NCBI GenBank assembly: GCA_905160935.1
Contig: CAJHZI010000839.1
Span: 31,001 to 95,000 of the forward strand
Direction: 5' to 3'
Length of the DNA: 64,000 nucleotides
From: Enchytraeus crypticus
Taxonomy: Eukaryota > Annelida > Clitellata > Enchytraeida > Enchytraeidae
Below are positions 36,237 to 49,854 of this stretch, piece after piece; position 1 is the first letter of the stretch, and every line of letters starts with the position of its first letter. The notes beneath the pieces were generated by a model that was given only the letters and a program-made list of their open reading frames with translations, was not told the origin of the DNA and made no database searches. The translations under genes and the position numbers were made by a program.

Positions 36237-38659
36237 ATTTAATATATTAGATTAATTAATTGTTAACTAAATGTAAAAGTTTACCAATGTCATTTCAATA
36301 GATTCGTAATTGTATGTTTTTGATTGATGCATCTGAATGTGCAGTTTTGGAGGTGTGGTACTGGATAGAACAATACTGCACTACGAAGGACTGGCTCTAT
36401 TTCAGCCTGTTATCAACGGTCAGTCATTACTTCTATTTCTACTTGATCTCATTTCAAAGTCGTATCTAGAACTAGGGCACGTATCTGCCGTAGTTCTTCT
36501 CGATCTCTCTGCTGCTGTGACACCATAAACCACAATATATGCTCCTTTCTAGACTTAATCCTCGGAATCTCTGACAGGGCTCAGAGCCTCATGGCGAGGA
36601 ACTGGACGTTAAATTCTTATTGATTGATATTGATTGATTTACTATGAGGACTGGCACTCATTCAGACTGTTATCAACGGTCAGACATTACTTATATTTCT
36701 ACTTGATCTCATCTGAAAGACGTAGTGATCAGATCTTCCTCAACCTGCTGCTGACTCATTGTTTTCTGCTTTATTTCGTCATCATCATCATCATCCTCTC
36801 TTTGTCACAGTTTAACTAGGGTTGGGTTACGAATAGACCTTTGCCACACATCTCCTTCCAATACCACAACAGACAACAAAAAGTCAACGATTATGGTAGT
36901 TTAAAATAAAGCAGAAATCAACTTATTGAAATCAAAAGATTGACTGAAGAGTCAATCTTTTGATTTCAATAAGTTGATTTCTGCTTTGTTGTCTGTCACA
37001 TTTAGTGAAGTACTAATCTACTATAACTATTGTTGTTTGCTAGGTGATGCATAATTATGTTGGTACATTTTCCAATTGCTGGTGCCAGTGGCGATGTCGG
37101 TAATATACTCGACCACGGATCAGTATGTGCGGGGTTCAAATCCTGGGCTCGCCCGTCACTGATATTGCTATCGAGTGAGGAAACTGACGTTAACCTTACT
37201 TTAGCTTTTGCTACATGTTATCATGGATGTTGTAGGTGTGGGGGGTAACCTCGTGTCTATACAGGTCAGTAGACTCTCCACCTCTCTACATCAGACAACC
37301 AGGCTAGGTCAGCGGCCGGTCGAGACGCTCTACGGATGTGCCAGTCCTTTCCAGGCCTTCTGTTCCACCAGTATGTTCTATTATCTACACCAGTATGTTC
37401 TATTATCTGTTCCACCAGTATGTTCTATTATCTGTTGCACCAGTACGTGCTATTATCTGTTCCATCAGTATGTGCTATTATCTGTTCCACCAGTATGTCC
37501 TATTATCTGCTCCACCAGTATGTCCTATTATCTGTTACACCAGTATGTCCTACTATCTACACCAGTATGATCTATTATCTGTTCCACCAGTATGTTCTAT
37601 TATCTGCTCCACCAGTATGTACTATTATATGTTCCACCAGTAGGTCCTATTATCTGTTCCACCAGTATGTCCTATTATCTGCTCCACCAGTATGTCCTAT
37701 TATCTGTTCCACCAGTGTGTCCTATTATCTGTTCCACCAGTATGTCTAGTGTTAACATTCTGTTCCACCAGTATGTCTCGTGTTTACATTCTATACCACC
37801 AGTAAATCAATGTGTAGGTATGTGTAGGTATGGGTGCTTGTATGTGTAGGTATGGGTACTTGTATGTTTAGGTATGGGAGCTTGTATGTGTAGATACAGT
37901 GTTTATATGTGTAGGTATGGGTGCTAGGTCAGCGCGTGTGCTCTTGTTTCTTGTTCTCCCTGGTCAGTTCATGTTTGCGTATATCATACGCTCCACCCAT
38001 CACGATGAAATCTCCGTCACTTCTCACTTCTTCTTTCTCTACGTCGCTGCCTGTATCATTCAGGTTAATCTACTATTGCATTAAAACTGTGCTAGCTCTC
38101 AGTTATATGCTTTTCTAATTTAAAAAATACATGCATTATAGCGAAATGATCAACTATGTTGATATCTATCACTTTATAACACCACATGTTTAAACCGTTA
38201 GACAATTTTATACATTTTCCGTATAACCAGCCCAGTGAATGTCCGAGACTTTATCCTCAAATCAGCGAGGCCGGGATTCGAACCCACGAGAGTTCAATTC
38301 ACCTCAGGATCTATGCATGTTATACATTCCCTAACAACTTCAATACGTGTCTTCACCCATGTGAAATACTCTGATGATATTTAATTGTTATTCACCAGGT
38401 GACTGATGATATTTAATTGTTATTCACCAGGTGACTGATGATATTTAATTGTTATTCACCAGGTGGCTGATGATATTTAATTGTTATTCACCAGGTGGCG
38501 ATACTGCTACAGCTTGCTCATTGGCTGGTGCACTATCAGTGGTCACGTGGTGATGACCCTGACACCTCCTCCATACCCTACCTCACAGCTTTGGGTGACC
38601 TTCTGGGTGCTCTGCTGCTTGCTGCTGCCTTCTATCTAGAGTGGCTGCTCAGTGTTTGA
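31201..38659 (+). CDS. SLC41A1: SLC41A-type magnesium transporter, ten coding exons, about 490 aa
   Basis: Exons 31201-31542, 31957-32064, 33054-33125, 34375-34519, 34963-35115, 35278-35425, 36345-36418, 37236-37370, 37933-38063 and 38495-38659. All ten junction phases agree. SLC41 proteins are MgtE-related membrane Mg2+ transporters. The two MgtE-like halves are clear: [20 protein letters not shown] with [16 protein letters not shown] in the first, [20 protein letters not shown] with [16 protein letters not shown] in the second. Human SLC41A1 is about 513 residues, so the length fits. The start is uncertain: the frame stays open upstream of 31201 to an acceptor-like TTCTAACAG at 31061-31069, so an earlier exon may exist. 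Which of SLC41A1/2/3 it corresponds to cannot be told; an invertebrate may have one ancestral gene. Seven exon edges touch tandem repeats. Confidence 0.93.
31800..31956. repeat. 16-bp array abutting the SLC41 exon 2 acceptor
   Basis: GTAGAGATGATGCTAC repeats about seven times and degenerates into TTTATAG|AGATGGCC, the real acceptor. The TAG|AGATG core is shared by repeat and splice junction. Confidence 0.8.
32205..32355 (+). repeat. Element D copy with TTG tail
   Basis: CCTCGGACTGACTTCCCGGA, TTTGCACTGTTTTTGG-like text, TGTCATAGACGACAGTAGTA, CTCTAATTC and (TTG)n. Confidence 0.7.
32725..32852 (+). mobile_element. GA-tail LINE 3' end
   Basis: GATTTAAAGATCCACTCGTG, ATATACCATGGACCTGCCAG, TGAGCAGTGCACTAAG and (GA)n. 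In SLC41 intron 2. Confidence 0.75.
33135..33355 (-). mobile_element. Element C, full-length candidate (about 200 bp)
   Basis: ATCAATCAATCAATAATCAA tail, then TAATGTCCGGTTCCTCGCCA, CAAAGCACCACACGATGACG and CCAAGGCAAGCGGGTCAAAA. Its complement forms 51890-52085. It begins within 10 bases of the donor of SLC41 exon 3. Confidence 0.7.
33840..34374. repeat. 50-bp minisatellite abutting the SLC41 exon 4 acceptor
   Basis: About nine units combining TGTATCATGGTGCAGTGTAT and TTTAATGTATCACAGTGTAG. The last degenerate unit supplies the acceptor region GATGTATTGCGCTAG|ATCCAG. Confidence 0.88.
34750..34880 (-). mobile_element. SINE-A copy, minus strand
   Basis: CTAATGTTAACGTCAGTTTC, TGATGGGTGAGCCCAGGATT, CTTACCGACATCGCCACTGG. 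In SLC41 intron 4, about 80 bases before the next exon. Confidence 0.8.
35092..35235. repeat. 23-bp array of the SLC41 exon 5 splice donor
   Basis: Six units of CATACGCACATAGTTACAGG plus TTA or TTG. The first overlaps the end of the exon (HIVTG codons) and the true donor TTACAG|GTTGCA; most later units repeat an ACAG|GT donor-like site. Reading on past the first donor meets TAG at 35130, so only the first donor is productive. Confidence 0.9.
35642..35667. repeat. Perfect 26-bp palindrome
   Basis: CGATTTGAAATTT followed by its exact reverse complement, in SLC41 intron 6. Confidence 0.8.
36060..36237 (+). repeat. Element D copy with (ATT)n tail
   Basis: Nearly complete: TTTGGACTGATTTTCTGGAT, TTTTGCTCGCCGGCTTGATT, TGCTCGATGTTGTCATTGAT, then (ATT)n of about 45 bases. 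Confidence 0.8.
36430..36575 (+). mobile_element. Short LINE reverse transcriptase fragment
   Basis: Codons for [15 protein letters not shown], then after a frameshift [14 protein letters not shown], matching the palm motif LLDLSAAFDTIDH of CR1/L2/Rex-type RTs. It starts within about 20 bases after the donor of SLC41 exon 7. Confidence 0.6.
36640..36728 (+). pseudogene. Partial duplicate of SLC41 exon 7 with its donor
   Basis: GAGGACTGGCACTCATTCAG, ACTGTTATCAACGGTCAGAC and CATTACTTATATTTCTACTT repeat the end of exon 7 (AAGGACTGGCTCTATTTCAG onward), its GTCAGT-type donor and about 50 intron bases, with roughly ten differences. No acceptor is seen, so it is probably inert. Confidence 0.8.
36778..36870. 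repeat. Element E copy
   Basis: (ATC)n, CTCTCTTTGTCACAGTTTAA, CTAGGGTTGGGTTACGAATA and GACCTTTGCCA. Confidence 0.6.
36908..36987. repeat. Perfect hairpin, 38-bp arms, 4-base loop
   Basis: Left arm 36908-36945 (AAAGCAGAAATCAACTTATT...), loop GAAG, right arm 36950-36987, an exact reverse complement. A further GACAACAAA/TTTGTTGTC match lies outside the arms after a 27-base gap on one side. It sits in SLC41 intron 7 and would form a long stem if transcribed. Confidence 0.95.
37080..37207 (+). mobile_element. SINE-A copy
   Basis: GCCAGTGGCGATGTCGGTAA, GACCACGGATCAGTATGTGC, box B GGTTCAAATCC, end CCTTACTTTAGC. It ends only about 30 bases before SLC41 exon 8. Confidence 0.85.
37360..37800. repeat. 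25-bp array of the SLC41 exon 8 splice donor
   Basis: About 17 units of GTTCCACCAGTATGTCCTAT plus TATCT. The first TTCCACCA|GTATGT is the true donor at 37370/37371; every later unit repeats it. Because the unit is 25 bp, all three frames stay open and give a spurious Tyr/Leu-rich repeat. Confidence 0.92.
38115..38330 (-). mobile_element. SINE-B copy, minus strand
   Basis: TGCATTATAGCGAAATGATC, CATTTTCCGTATAACCAGCC, then box B reversed in CGGGATTCGAACCC. In SLC41 intron 9. Confidence 0.8.
38371..38496. repeat. Four 32-bp units of the last SLC41 acceptor
   Basis: Units end at 38400, 38432, 38464 and 38496, each finishing TTATTCACCAG|GT. Only the last continues into the exon. Reading from the earlier acceptors gives GTG (A/G)CT GAT GAT ATT TAA, a stop within six codons. 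Confidence 0.95.
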
Positions 38660-38770
38660 TGTTACTGCTTGCTGCTGCCTTCTATCTAGAATGGCTGCTT
38701 AGTTTGTGATGTTGTTGCTGCTTGCTGCTGCCTTCTGTCTAGAATGGCTGCTTAGTGTGTGATGTTGCTG
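38615..38770. repeat. About 53-bp array of the SLC41 gene end
   Basis: Three copies of CTGCTTGCTGCTGCCTTCTA, TCTAGAGTGGCTGCTCAGTG and the TGATGTT stop region. The first copy is coding ([14 protein letters not shown], stop); the two downstream copies have in-frame TAG changes or lie after the stop. Confidence 0.9.
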
Positions 38771-39500
38771 CTCTCTACTGCTCTTAACTGCTCCCTTTCT
38801 TAAGTCACTGTATTTTTGTATACCTGGCTTATTTCATACAATGACAGGCTTATTTCAGTCAATGCAATATAACCAAGCAGTATAACTGTACCAAAGTGCA
38901 GTGCCAAGAATTGTACAAGATTTATAGTTTTATACAGTGTAAGAATTGACACACTGCCATTTACTGCCGAATACTATCATCACAAGCCTATGCAATACAA
39001 CTACTATACAATGTGCAATATCAGAGAAATATGGTCTGTTTCTTTTCAGTTATAAAAACCAAGGTTAACGTCAGTTTCCTCACTCGAAATCGTTGTCAGT
39101 GACGATCGAGCCCAGGATTTGAACCCCGGCACATACTGATCCTCGGCCGAATATCTTGCCGACATCGCCACTGGCTCCAGCGAATAAATGAGTCTGGCGT
39201 TTAGATGAGACGATGTATGACGTGTTATATTGAGTTCAGATTGAATTATATTGTTTCATTTTCGTTTATCTCAACCTAATAGCGTCCACAGCTGTTAGGA
39301 TCAATCAATGTTGCTCTTTAATGAGCTAGATATCAATTTGTTATTTAATTATTATAATTAATATTAATTAATTACTGACATTTATACATTACCAGCACAA
39401 CAATTCAGATGAACGTCAGATAGACATTTCCTTTCACTCTAAACTATTCTCTCATGATGAACGCTAGTAATTTCTGTTGTAATCTCCAATGCTTGAGCAG
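38771..39500. other. SLC41 downstream region with a SINE-A
   Basis: No clear AATAAA follows the stop. A minus-strand SINE-A occupies about 39055-39185 (GGTTAACGTCAGTTTCCTCA, CGACATCGCCACTGGCTCCA). Confidence 0.6.
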
Positions 39501-39504
39501 TGGA

Positions 39505-39705
39505 CTGTTTGGGAAATTACAAGTACAGGAAATTATAGGGAGGGACTGGAAATTACAAGCACAGGAAATTGTAAGCACAGGAAATTGCAAGAACTGGAAA
39601 TTACAAGAACTGGAAATTACAAGCACTGGAAATTACAAGCACTGGAAATAACAAACACTGGAAATTACAAGTGCTGGAAATTACAAACAAGAGAAATTTT
39701 AGACA
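39505..39705. repeat. GGAAATTACAAGCACT array, 15-16 bp
   Basis: About 12 units with the core GGAAATTACAAG; probably intergenic. Confidence 0.85.
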
Positions 39706-40676
39706 TTAGATTGTATGGAAATATAGCATTGTGCAGATTTATGCGTGAATAAGTATAAACATAAATTTTTCCTATTTTAGAAGTCAGTTATATTAATTTG
39801 ATGTTGTTGTTCTGTGCATGAGAATATTTGTACGTAAACCTTTCACTTGTGTTACAATATAATCTCTCTGATTGGTGTGGTGTGACTTTTTTTTCCATCG
39901 TTTTGTATTCGAACATGATTTATGTGATTTTCTGTCATCTAGAATCTCATTCTAGGAGTTATTCTTTGCCAATTTGTACAGAGGCTTTTGCGGCTGATTA
40001 TACATAAAGTAGGAGCAGAAATGTGTAACAACTCTGTTGTGTGCAAACGTATTTTTGTGGCTTATTTTAATTGGAGTGAGGTTTCTTCTCTATGCAGATA
40101 TTTTCCGTGTGTTACTTTAACCAGTAAATTTTTGTTTATTCCGAATAATCAGTTTATCTCGGTGCTGTTATGTGTATTTGCGTGATTACTCTGAGTGGTT
40201 TAATTAAAAATTTAATTAATCAATTAAATTTTTAACAACATAAATTATAATCATTTAGATTAATTGATTATTCGTGAAATTGAAGTCGTTATTGATTAAT
40301 TGATCGAGTTTATTTTAACTGTAAAATTGAATTAAACAATTAAATTTTTGATGATTTGGTCATCTAATCAGATGTAGGCTTATGTGTATAACATACACGA
40401 ATGTAAGTTTATTATGAGTATTTTGTATTATGAAGTCTGGAATGAGTGTTGCTGGATAGCGTAAAGTTCCGCTCATATGTAGAAATTTTTACTAGTTTAG
40501 ATATTAATTCAAATGTAATTGTTATTCAGCTCATGATTGCAATTGAACTCTTCCTGTAAAGTAGTCTCGAAGACCGAGTTCGGTCGTGACACTGCTATAT
40601 AAGTTTTCGTTGTTAATACAACGACGTTGTTAATGCAAATATTATTAGTAATAAAATTAAATATGAATAGAATGAA
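39706..40676. other. Intergenic with an element F copy
   Basis: AT-rich. At 40560-40630 TCTCGAAGACCGAGTTCGGT and TATATAAGTTTTCGTTGTTA repeat, in complement, the sequence at 19855-19935. No gene seen. Confidence 0.45.
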
Positions 40677-41055
40677 GTGTCTTATTATATTTGTCAGAGT
40701 CTTAGTCGTATGAAGTCCTGCTATATAAAATGCGTTAAATCATTTTTTAACTTCCCAAAATATAGTAGTGTCACTGAAATGTTTCTATCTACTTGGTTTC
40801 CGGTATTTGACACAGTGTTATGTAACTCTAGATTTAGTTTGTTAAAAAGTATCAAAGAGTCTCGTAATGCGCTTATTTCCTCCATGTCAAGGTTCTGGCT
40901 AAGCTGATCACCGTTTTATGTTTAGCTTTTTTATCTTTACATGTGGATTACGTAATTCTCTGTCTTTTCTCTTGTTTCTGTCATTGCATCGTGCAATATC
41001 TTATGGACTGTTGTCTGAAATAAACGAGTGATGATGATGATGATAATAATAATAA
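40677..41055 (+). mobile_element. LINE ORF2 3' end with (TGA)n tail
   Basis: Encodes IKCVKSFFNFPKYSSVTEMF and FDTVLCNSRFSLLKSI, similar to the post-RT end of LINE proteins (FGF..DSVT, LP.FDT..HN). It ends in a 3' UTR with GTCTGAAATAAACGAG and (TGA)n(TAA)n. Confidence 0.7.
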
Positions 41056-41194
41056 TATATATATTTCATTCTGTTAATTCGATGACGTTATTGTATTGTC
41101 ATTAAATCTTTGTTAGTAGTACTAATATCACTTGATCCTCTCCTCTACACTTTCAACTCAAACCCTGACGAGTAGACTTATTTATGCACTGCGT

Positions 41195-41270
41195 GTGTGT
41201 GTGCGTGTGTGTGTGTGCGCGCGTGTGTGTGCGTGTGTGCGCGCGTGTGTGTGTGTGCGTGTGTGAGTTT
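41195..41270. repeat. (GT)n/(GC) microsatellite
   Basis: TGTGTGTGCGCGCGTGTGTG-type alternating purine-pyrimidine run of about 75 bases, a possible Z-DNA former. Confidence 0.9.
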
Positions 41271-41629
41271 TGTCTTCCACATATGCCTTTACCGTTTGAT
41301 CACGTGGTGACAGTGTTGCTATATTTATGCAGATTGTTGACTTGTTTCACTCAGTACAATAAAATCTACTGAAGTCTTTCCAAGTAAATTGTTTTGTCAT
41401 TGCTTCACTAAAGTAGTACCAACCAATCAGAAAACAGATTACAAGTTATTTACGCTACCGCATATATAAAGACATACATTAACCAATGTTAGTATACATA
41501 CATTTCTTTAAAATAGTACTAAATTTCTAATATATACTAATATTAAAATAGTAGTAAATGATAATAAAGTTTATTTATAGAACTTTGCCAAACGTCCACG
41601 AACTGAGACCAACACTTAAACCTCCATTC

Positions 41630-41790
41630 CGCTAGTACCCTTCCTTGGACTGACCACCCGGATTTTGGCTCGCACCGTTTATGGACCCTCACTCTGCTCA
41701 TCGGCTTTGATTTGGTATCACAGTGCTCAATGTTGTCATGGACAACAGTAGCACTCTAATCGTATTGTTGTTGTTGTTGTTTGCCAATGG
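41630..41790 (+). repeat. Element D copy with TTG tail
   Basis: ACCCGGATTTTGGCTCGCAC, CACTCTGCTCATCGGCTTTG, TGTTGTCATGGACAACAGTA and (TTG)n; closest to the copy at 32205-32355. Confidence 0.7.
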
Positions 41791-42498
41791 CAAGATGGTG
41801 ACCTCGAGTACATATGCAAATTACTATTGGGTTATACACGATGGCACAATGCACACACTCTATTCTTGATTGCTTTGTCTGCAGACTATATTAATAAAAT
41901 TTAACCAGCTGATTCAATTGTTTAGCACAACTAATTTAATACTGGTGAAAATAGGAATAAATATAGATATCATAATTCTCATTTATTTTTGCAGCGAATG
42001 TATAAGTAAATTTAAAATTAATTAATTGTGGAGTTAAGTATACGAAGTGGCGACTTTTCTTGTTTACGTATCTCACAAACAACTTTAGAGCAAAGCTTTG
42101 ACGATCTTCCGAGCTGTATATTCGATCGCTACTCTAGAAGGGTAGGACTTGTGAAATTTACTCTGAAAGCTGTGGCGGATTTTACTTATCAGCAGTTGTT
42201 TATTTCTAAGTGTTTCTTTTAATTCTCTTTACATACTTCTGCATAACAGTCTATTGTAAATTCAGGCTGTTGATAGTTTCACCAAAGACACAGAATACTT
42301 CTTTATTCTACGAGTTTCACTGAATTTCTGAAACATTTTCTACTTTTCTTCTTAGAATTCATTTACAGGCATATCACTCAGAATACTTTTGTTAGTACTC
42401 TATGTATTTTCATATCTATGGTGGGACCGAGCAAGGTCAAGGATATGTTGACTTTCGCAAAATAAATAAAATTTGCGGGTTTTGTTTATTTTTATAAA

Positions 42499-45353
<2,855 letters not shown>

Positions 45354-45774
45354 AGACTTTACTGGTCTACCTGACTCTGTTATCTGATAGTATATAGAGG
45401 CGTGGAAATGAGTTCACAGGGGAACACTCTGTCCTTAGAGTGGTTACCTTGAACGTGTCTAACGTGAAGCTCTGACTCTCATATCAACTGAGAGTAAATA
45501 TGGCTCATTGTTGCTTGAGAAGAGAACTTTTAGTTCTTTTTCTTGATGTGGAAAAATTTAATATAGAACTATAATTTAAAATTATGTACTTAAAGTCGCT
45601 ATTTCGTCATAAACATTAAACTCGTTCAGATATGAAATCTGTTTGTGTTGATGTGAAGATAAAACGACGGGATCTTGTTCCACTTCACTGAGGAGTTTTG
45701 GTCTACGATTAGATGGACTAACTACGGTTAACATAAAATATGGAAATATTCTGCACCAGAGTTGAATTGAAAAC
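45354..45774. other. NDUFA12 3' flank, partial copy of the gene end
   Basis: ATAGAGGCGTGGAA (about 45393) and GTCCTTAGAG (about 45430) repeat two short pieces of the last coding exon and stop. No obvious AATAAA. Confidence 0.4.
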
Positions 45775-46042
45775 ATTGTAAAATTAAGTTTAACGTCTGT
45801 TTCTGTGTCACAAGGGACACTGTGAGAGACGTTCCTGCAGGGATTTGAACCAATGGCTCTTGCTGCTCAGTCAAATGTGCTGTCCATTCTCCATCCAACT
45901 GGCAAGACTCTGCTGAAGCCAGTGGCGATGTCGGTAAGATATGCGACTGTGGATCAGTATGTGCAGGGTTCAAATCCTGGGCTCGCCCGTCACTGACATC
46001 GCTTTCGAGTGCGGAAACTGACGTTAACCTTAGCTTTTGCTT
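45775..46042. mobile_element. tRNA-derived SINE (minus) followed by SINE-A (plus)
   Basis: 45775-45905: AAGTTTAACGTCTGTTTCTG, with box B reversed in GGATTTGAACCA, as at 4200-4330. 45915-46042: SINE-A, GAAGCCAGTGGCGATGTCGG, box B GGTTCAAATCC, TCACTGACATCGCTTTCGAG and CTTAGCTTTTGC. Confidence 0.75.
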
Positions 46043-48900
46043 TTTTTACTCAGACTGAGCAAGTAGAATAATTTCTCTTACTGAAGATCAGTAGACCTAG
46101 ATTTCAAACCCTGTGTTCCAGCGACAGCCTACCAAATCACGAACAAGAACAAAGGTTTTATTTCTGTTGTAACTTTAGTATATCAATGTAAGGTATCACT
46201 TTGTCAAACAATTAACATTGTGGATGTCACGCTTATTTAGACAAACAAATGCAACTAAACTGTTGCTAGCGCAGTCAGATTAAACCTTACTGGTAGCATA
46301 TTCATGTTAATATATGAAATACCACAAACAACAACGAGATAGACTTGATATGGTAATTAATTTAGACGAAGCCTTATAATAATTACTTTTAGTAAAAATA
46401 GCAAGAGATCCATGACCTTTATATCGTTAGTATTTAAACTATAAAAAACAAATGCAGCCTGTTGCTTAAGCACTGCAGCATTTACAATATCTCACTTAAT
46501 TAGCCTTTACTTAACAATTTCTGTTACAACAACAATTCATTACATACATTTAAATAACACTGTAGAGTTAGGAATTGATAAATTCTTATAAAACAAATGG
46601 AAGCAGAAAAACATTAAAAGGCCAAACTGCATAAGACCCAATGAGAGTCCACTTCTTGTTTTCATCTAAAAGCTGTGGCAAAAGCGTTAAAGCAAATAAA
46701 AAATGACTTAAATTAGAATTAATGCTGAACCCGATGAAGTTTAATTATTTTTATTTTTATCAATTTTACTTGATTTTTGGGTGATATAAAGTTAGCCTAA
46801 TCTAACTTAAAACAAAATCACAGCAGCACAATGCAATCTGCCATTAAGGTTTATCGTTATAATATTCAAAAGCGCTCTATTACCAACAAATCAACAAATT
46901 CTCTGCAAAATATGTTGCTAAATATATAAAAGATAACCAGTAAAAGATAACAATTAATATCTTTTAGTTAATTAAAATGATTAAAATTATATAATGGAAA
47001 CGAGGCATTGATAGCGTTAATTACATATCAACAATTAAATAACTTCTGACATAGATTTGCCTCTAGATTTATAACAACTTCACTGCAAGTTAATGCTATA
47101 CTTAAAGACTAATATTTGTATAATTAAATGCTGCACAGAGTTATTACATAAAAATAAGACATTTCATTATAATACTGTAGTTGTAACGATTGAAGACTGA
47201 TATTAGTATTAACTGGGTATACAAATCTGCAGATTTTACGATTAATATCAGAATCAAAGGATGAAATGAACGTATTAATAATATCAGAAAGAACGGAAGT
47301 ATTGAAAGACTTAGGAGGTCCCACAGTGCTTAGTATGCAGTAGGATATCGACGTACACAGATACAGAATGTAAACACAAATATAAACAGCTACAAATACA
47401 CAGCCAAACAGAGGTACGTAGCAGCAAAGCACAGGTACATCGCAACAACATAACCTGCAATAAAGAGTTAGCTAATTACTATATTACAAATCAATTTGCA
47501 CTTAGAGAAATTTAGAGATAGTTCTGAAGTCTCACTTTTATAGTATGACGCAAATCTTAAAAAGAATTTGAGCCCTAAGAGATAATACCAAGTTAAGCAG
47601 TTAGACAATGAAATACAGAAGCACCTTCAAAATACTGCCACTATTAATAACATCAAATGAAAGCTATTATCATATATTAAAATATATTTAAAATACTGTT
47701 ATTATTATCATGCAATGACTGCTATTATGTATGTGACAATATACATAAATACATTAGAAATGCTGCAACTATTATAATTATCAGCCAATGAAAGCTATTT
47801 ATCATACATTAAAAATACTGATACTATTATCAAGCACTGAAAGCTAATACAGTATAATATACATTATGATAATATACATTAATACATTAAAAATGGTTTC
47901 AAGTCTATATCCACATAACCACATCTGAGAGTTACATAAGCACTGGTATACAAGCTAGGTACTGAAATAGAATCTTCAACGTAATAATGACATACTAATG
48001 GACCAGACTAAAGTACTTAAAGGTAATGCTGCTTATAATATAAAATTACAATATTGAAAGCCTAAACGTTACCTATTAAGCCATTTCAGTATCATCTTAT
48101 CATTGTATCATTAGATTTCATTGGTCAAGTTTTAAAAAGCACGCAAAAAGGTTCAAAAAGGCTCAAAGCTCTAAATCTAATTTCTTATTTCATATTTGAC
48201 GCAAACTAAGCTTAATATAAAATCTAATACTAATGAATTGAAAATATTCAATGACAAAATATACCATATTAGCAACAAACTTTGAAGTCGATTATGAAAA
48301 ACATGCGAATGTATAATCAACTATAAATCATAACGCCATATCATATTCAACAGGCAACAAAAGGGGCCTTGGGATATATAGTTAAACAAGCAATAAAAGA
48401 ATGTTCATAAAACATCAATATAAATATTTACAATGAAATATAACAACATATCCTCTACAGTTAATCCTTTTTCAACGAATATTTCATAAAAACTCTGCAT
48501 CTCGACAGGATAAAAAGCGATTCAGTATTAACAATCATGCAAATAGCGTGAGATCCCTCATTTCCGTTTACTCACCAACATGAAACAATCGTAGTTTAAT
48601 TATAAAATTCATAAAAACCAATATTATATAAACCGAACAGAACAAAATAGCTTATTTCAGTGGTCAACTTGAAATAATATATAGAGCTGATACATTGACA
48701 GCTAATAACCTATATCTCATTGTGATATCTCACGTCTGATTAATTCTCATTATTTCATATAATCTCACTAATGTTGTTGTTGGTCTGCACATACAAGAAT
48801 TGAAAGGCTACGCTACAACAGCGAAATCCTCCATTCTATGTCCAACCTAGAGACAAATGAATGCTATACGTTACATCTGACTAATGTGCAATACAGTGCC
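46043..48900. other. AT-rich region, no gene or transposon recognised
   Basis: Long AT-rich stretch without large frames. It is less repetitive than the rest of the window. Minus-strand TTTATT/AATAAA motifs suggest part may be 3' UTR of the kinase gene, but nothing proves it. Confidence 0.4.
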
Positions 48901-48917
48901 GCAAAGCAACCACCTGC

Positions 48918-49222
48918 TCTGATAGGCCTGTGTTCATAGGCCTGCATTGATAGGCCTGTACTGATAGGCCTGCATTGCTAGGCTTGCATTGCTAGGCCAG
49001 CACTGATAGGCCTGCACTGATAAGCCTGCACTGCTAGGCCTGCATTGCTAAGCCTGCATTGCTAGGCCGGTGCAGATAGGCCTGCATTGCTAGGCCTGCA
49101 CTGACAGGCCTATTTCTGATAGGCCGGTGCTGATAGGCCTGCACTGATAGGCCTGCACTTATAGGCCAGGACTGATAGGTCTGCACTGATAGGCCTGCAT
49201 TGCTAGGCCTGCAATGAGCTGG
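48918..49222. repeat. 14-bp ATAGGCCTGCACTG minisatellite
   Basis: About 22 copies alternating ATAGGCCTGCACTG and CTAGGCCTGCATTG. Confidence 0.92.
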
Positions 49223-49850
49223 GACTTCAATAGACCTGAGACTATATATAAGACCTGACTCTTTCAGTCAGCGACAATTCCGTCACAGCCTCCTTCAAAT
49301 CATCGGCAGCTGACAGGGTTCATTTATGGCTACATCAAAACAACATCAGTTGTTCACAAGTCACTACCTGCAGGAGAGAAGAACAACATCGACTACAATA
49401 CTATGCATGAACAGTGTGACAGTAGAACCAATGATAACTCAAAGAGTTCAACGATGCAAAGATGACGCTGCAAATATGCAGCGATAAGACTATTTTCACT
49501 AAAGAAGAAAATATAACATTAAGGCATACATATCGAGGAAATTTCATTTAAATATTATTCTATTAACAGTAGGATCAGTCGTTGCAGATGAATTTATGGT
49601 TAATAGAGCATTAAGACGTATAATTCCAACTGAAAGCCACATACAGATGTATCACTAAGTGATAAATATAGGACTTGTAAATCATAAGCTGATAAATCAT
49701 TAAATGATAAATCATCTACAAGTCACAAATTGATAGAAGATCTCATATACAGCACATAGAATACTGTATATTAAATATATATACATGTATACATACAACA
49801 TGCTACTGAATCATTTACAACTCAACCAGAACACATCATACAAATCATAT
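49223..49850. other. Unique-looking sequence downstream of the kinase gene
   Basis: No ORF of note; ATAAATCAT/TGATAAA imperfect repeats around 49655-49720. Confidence 0.4.
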
Positions 49851-49854
49851 GCAC

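Noticed and set aside
37208-37849. Repeat-rich frames that could be a separate Tyr/Leu-rich protein
   Set aside because: A 25-bp minisatellite rotates through all frames; it begins at the SLC41 exon 8 donor.
42028-42222. Small plausible frame upstream of NDUFA12
   Set aside because: No recognisable domain, no splice partner; AT-rich flank.
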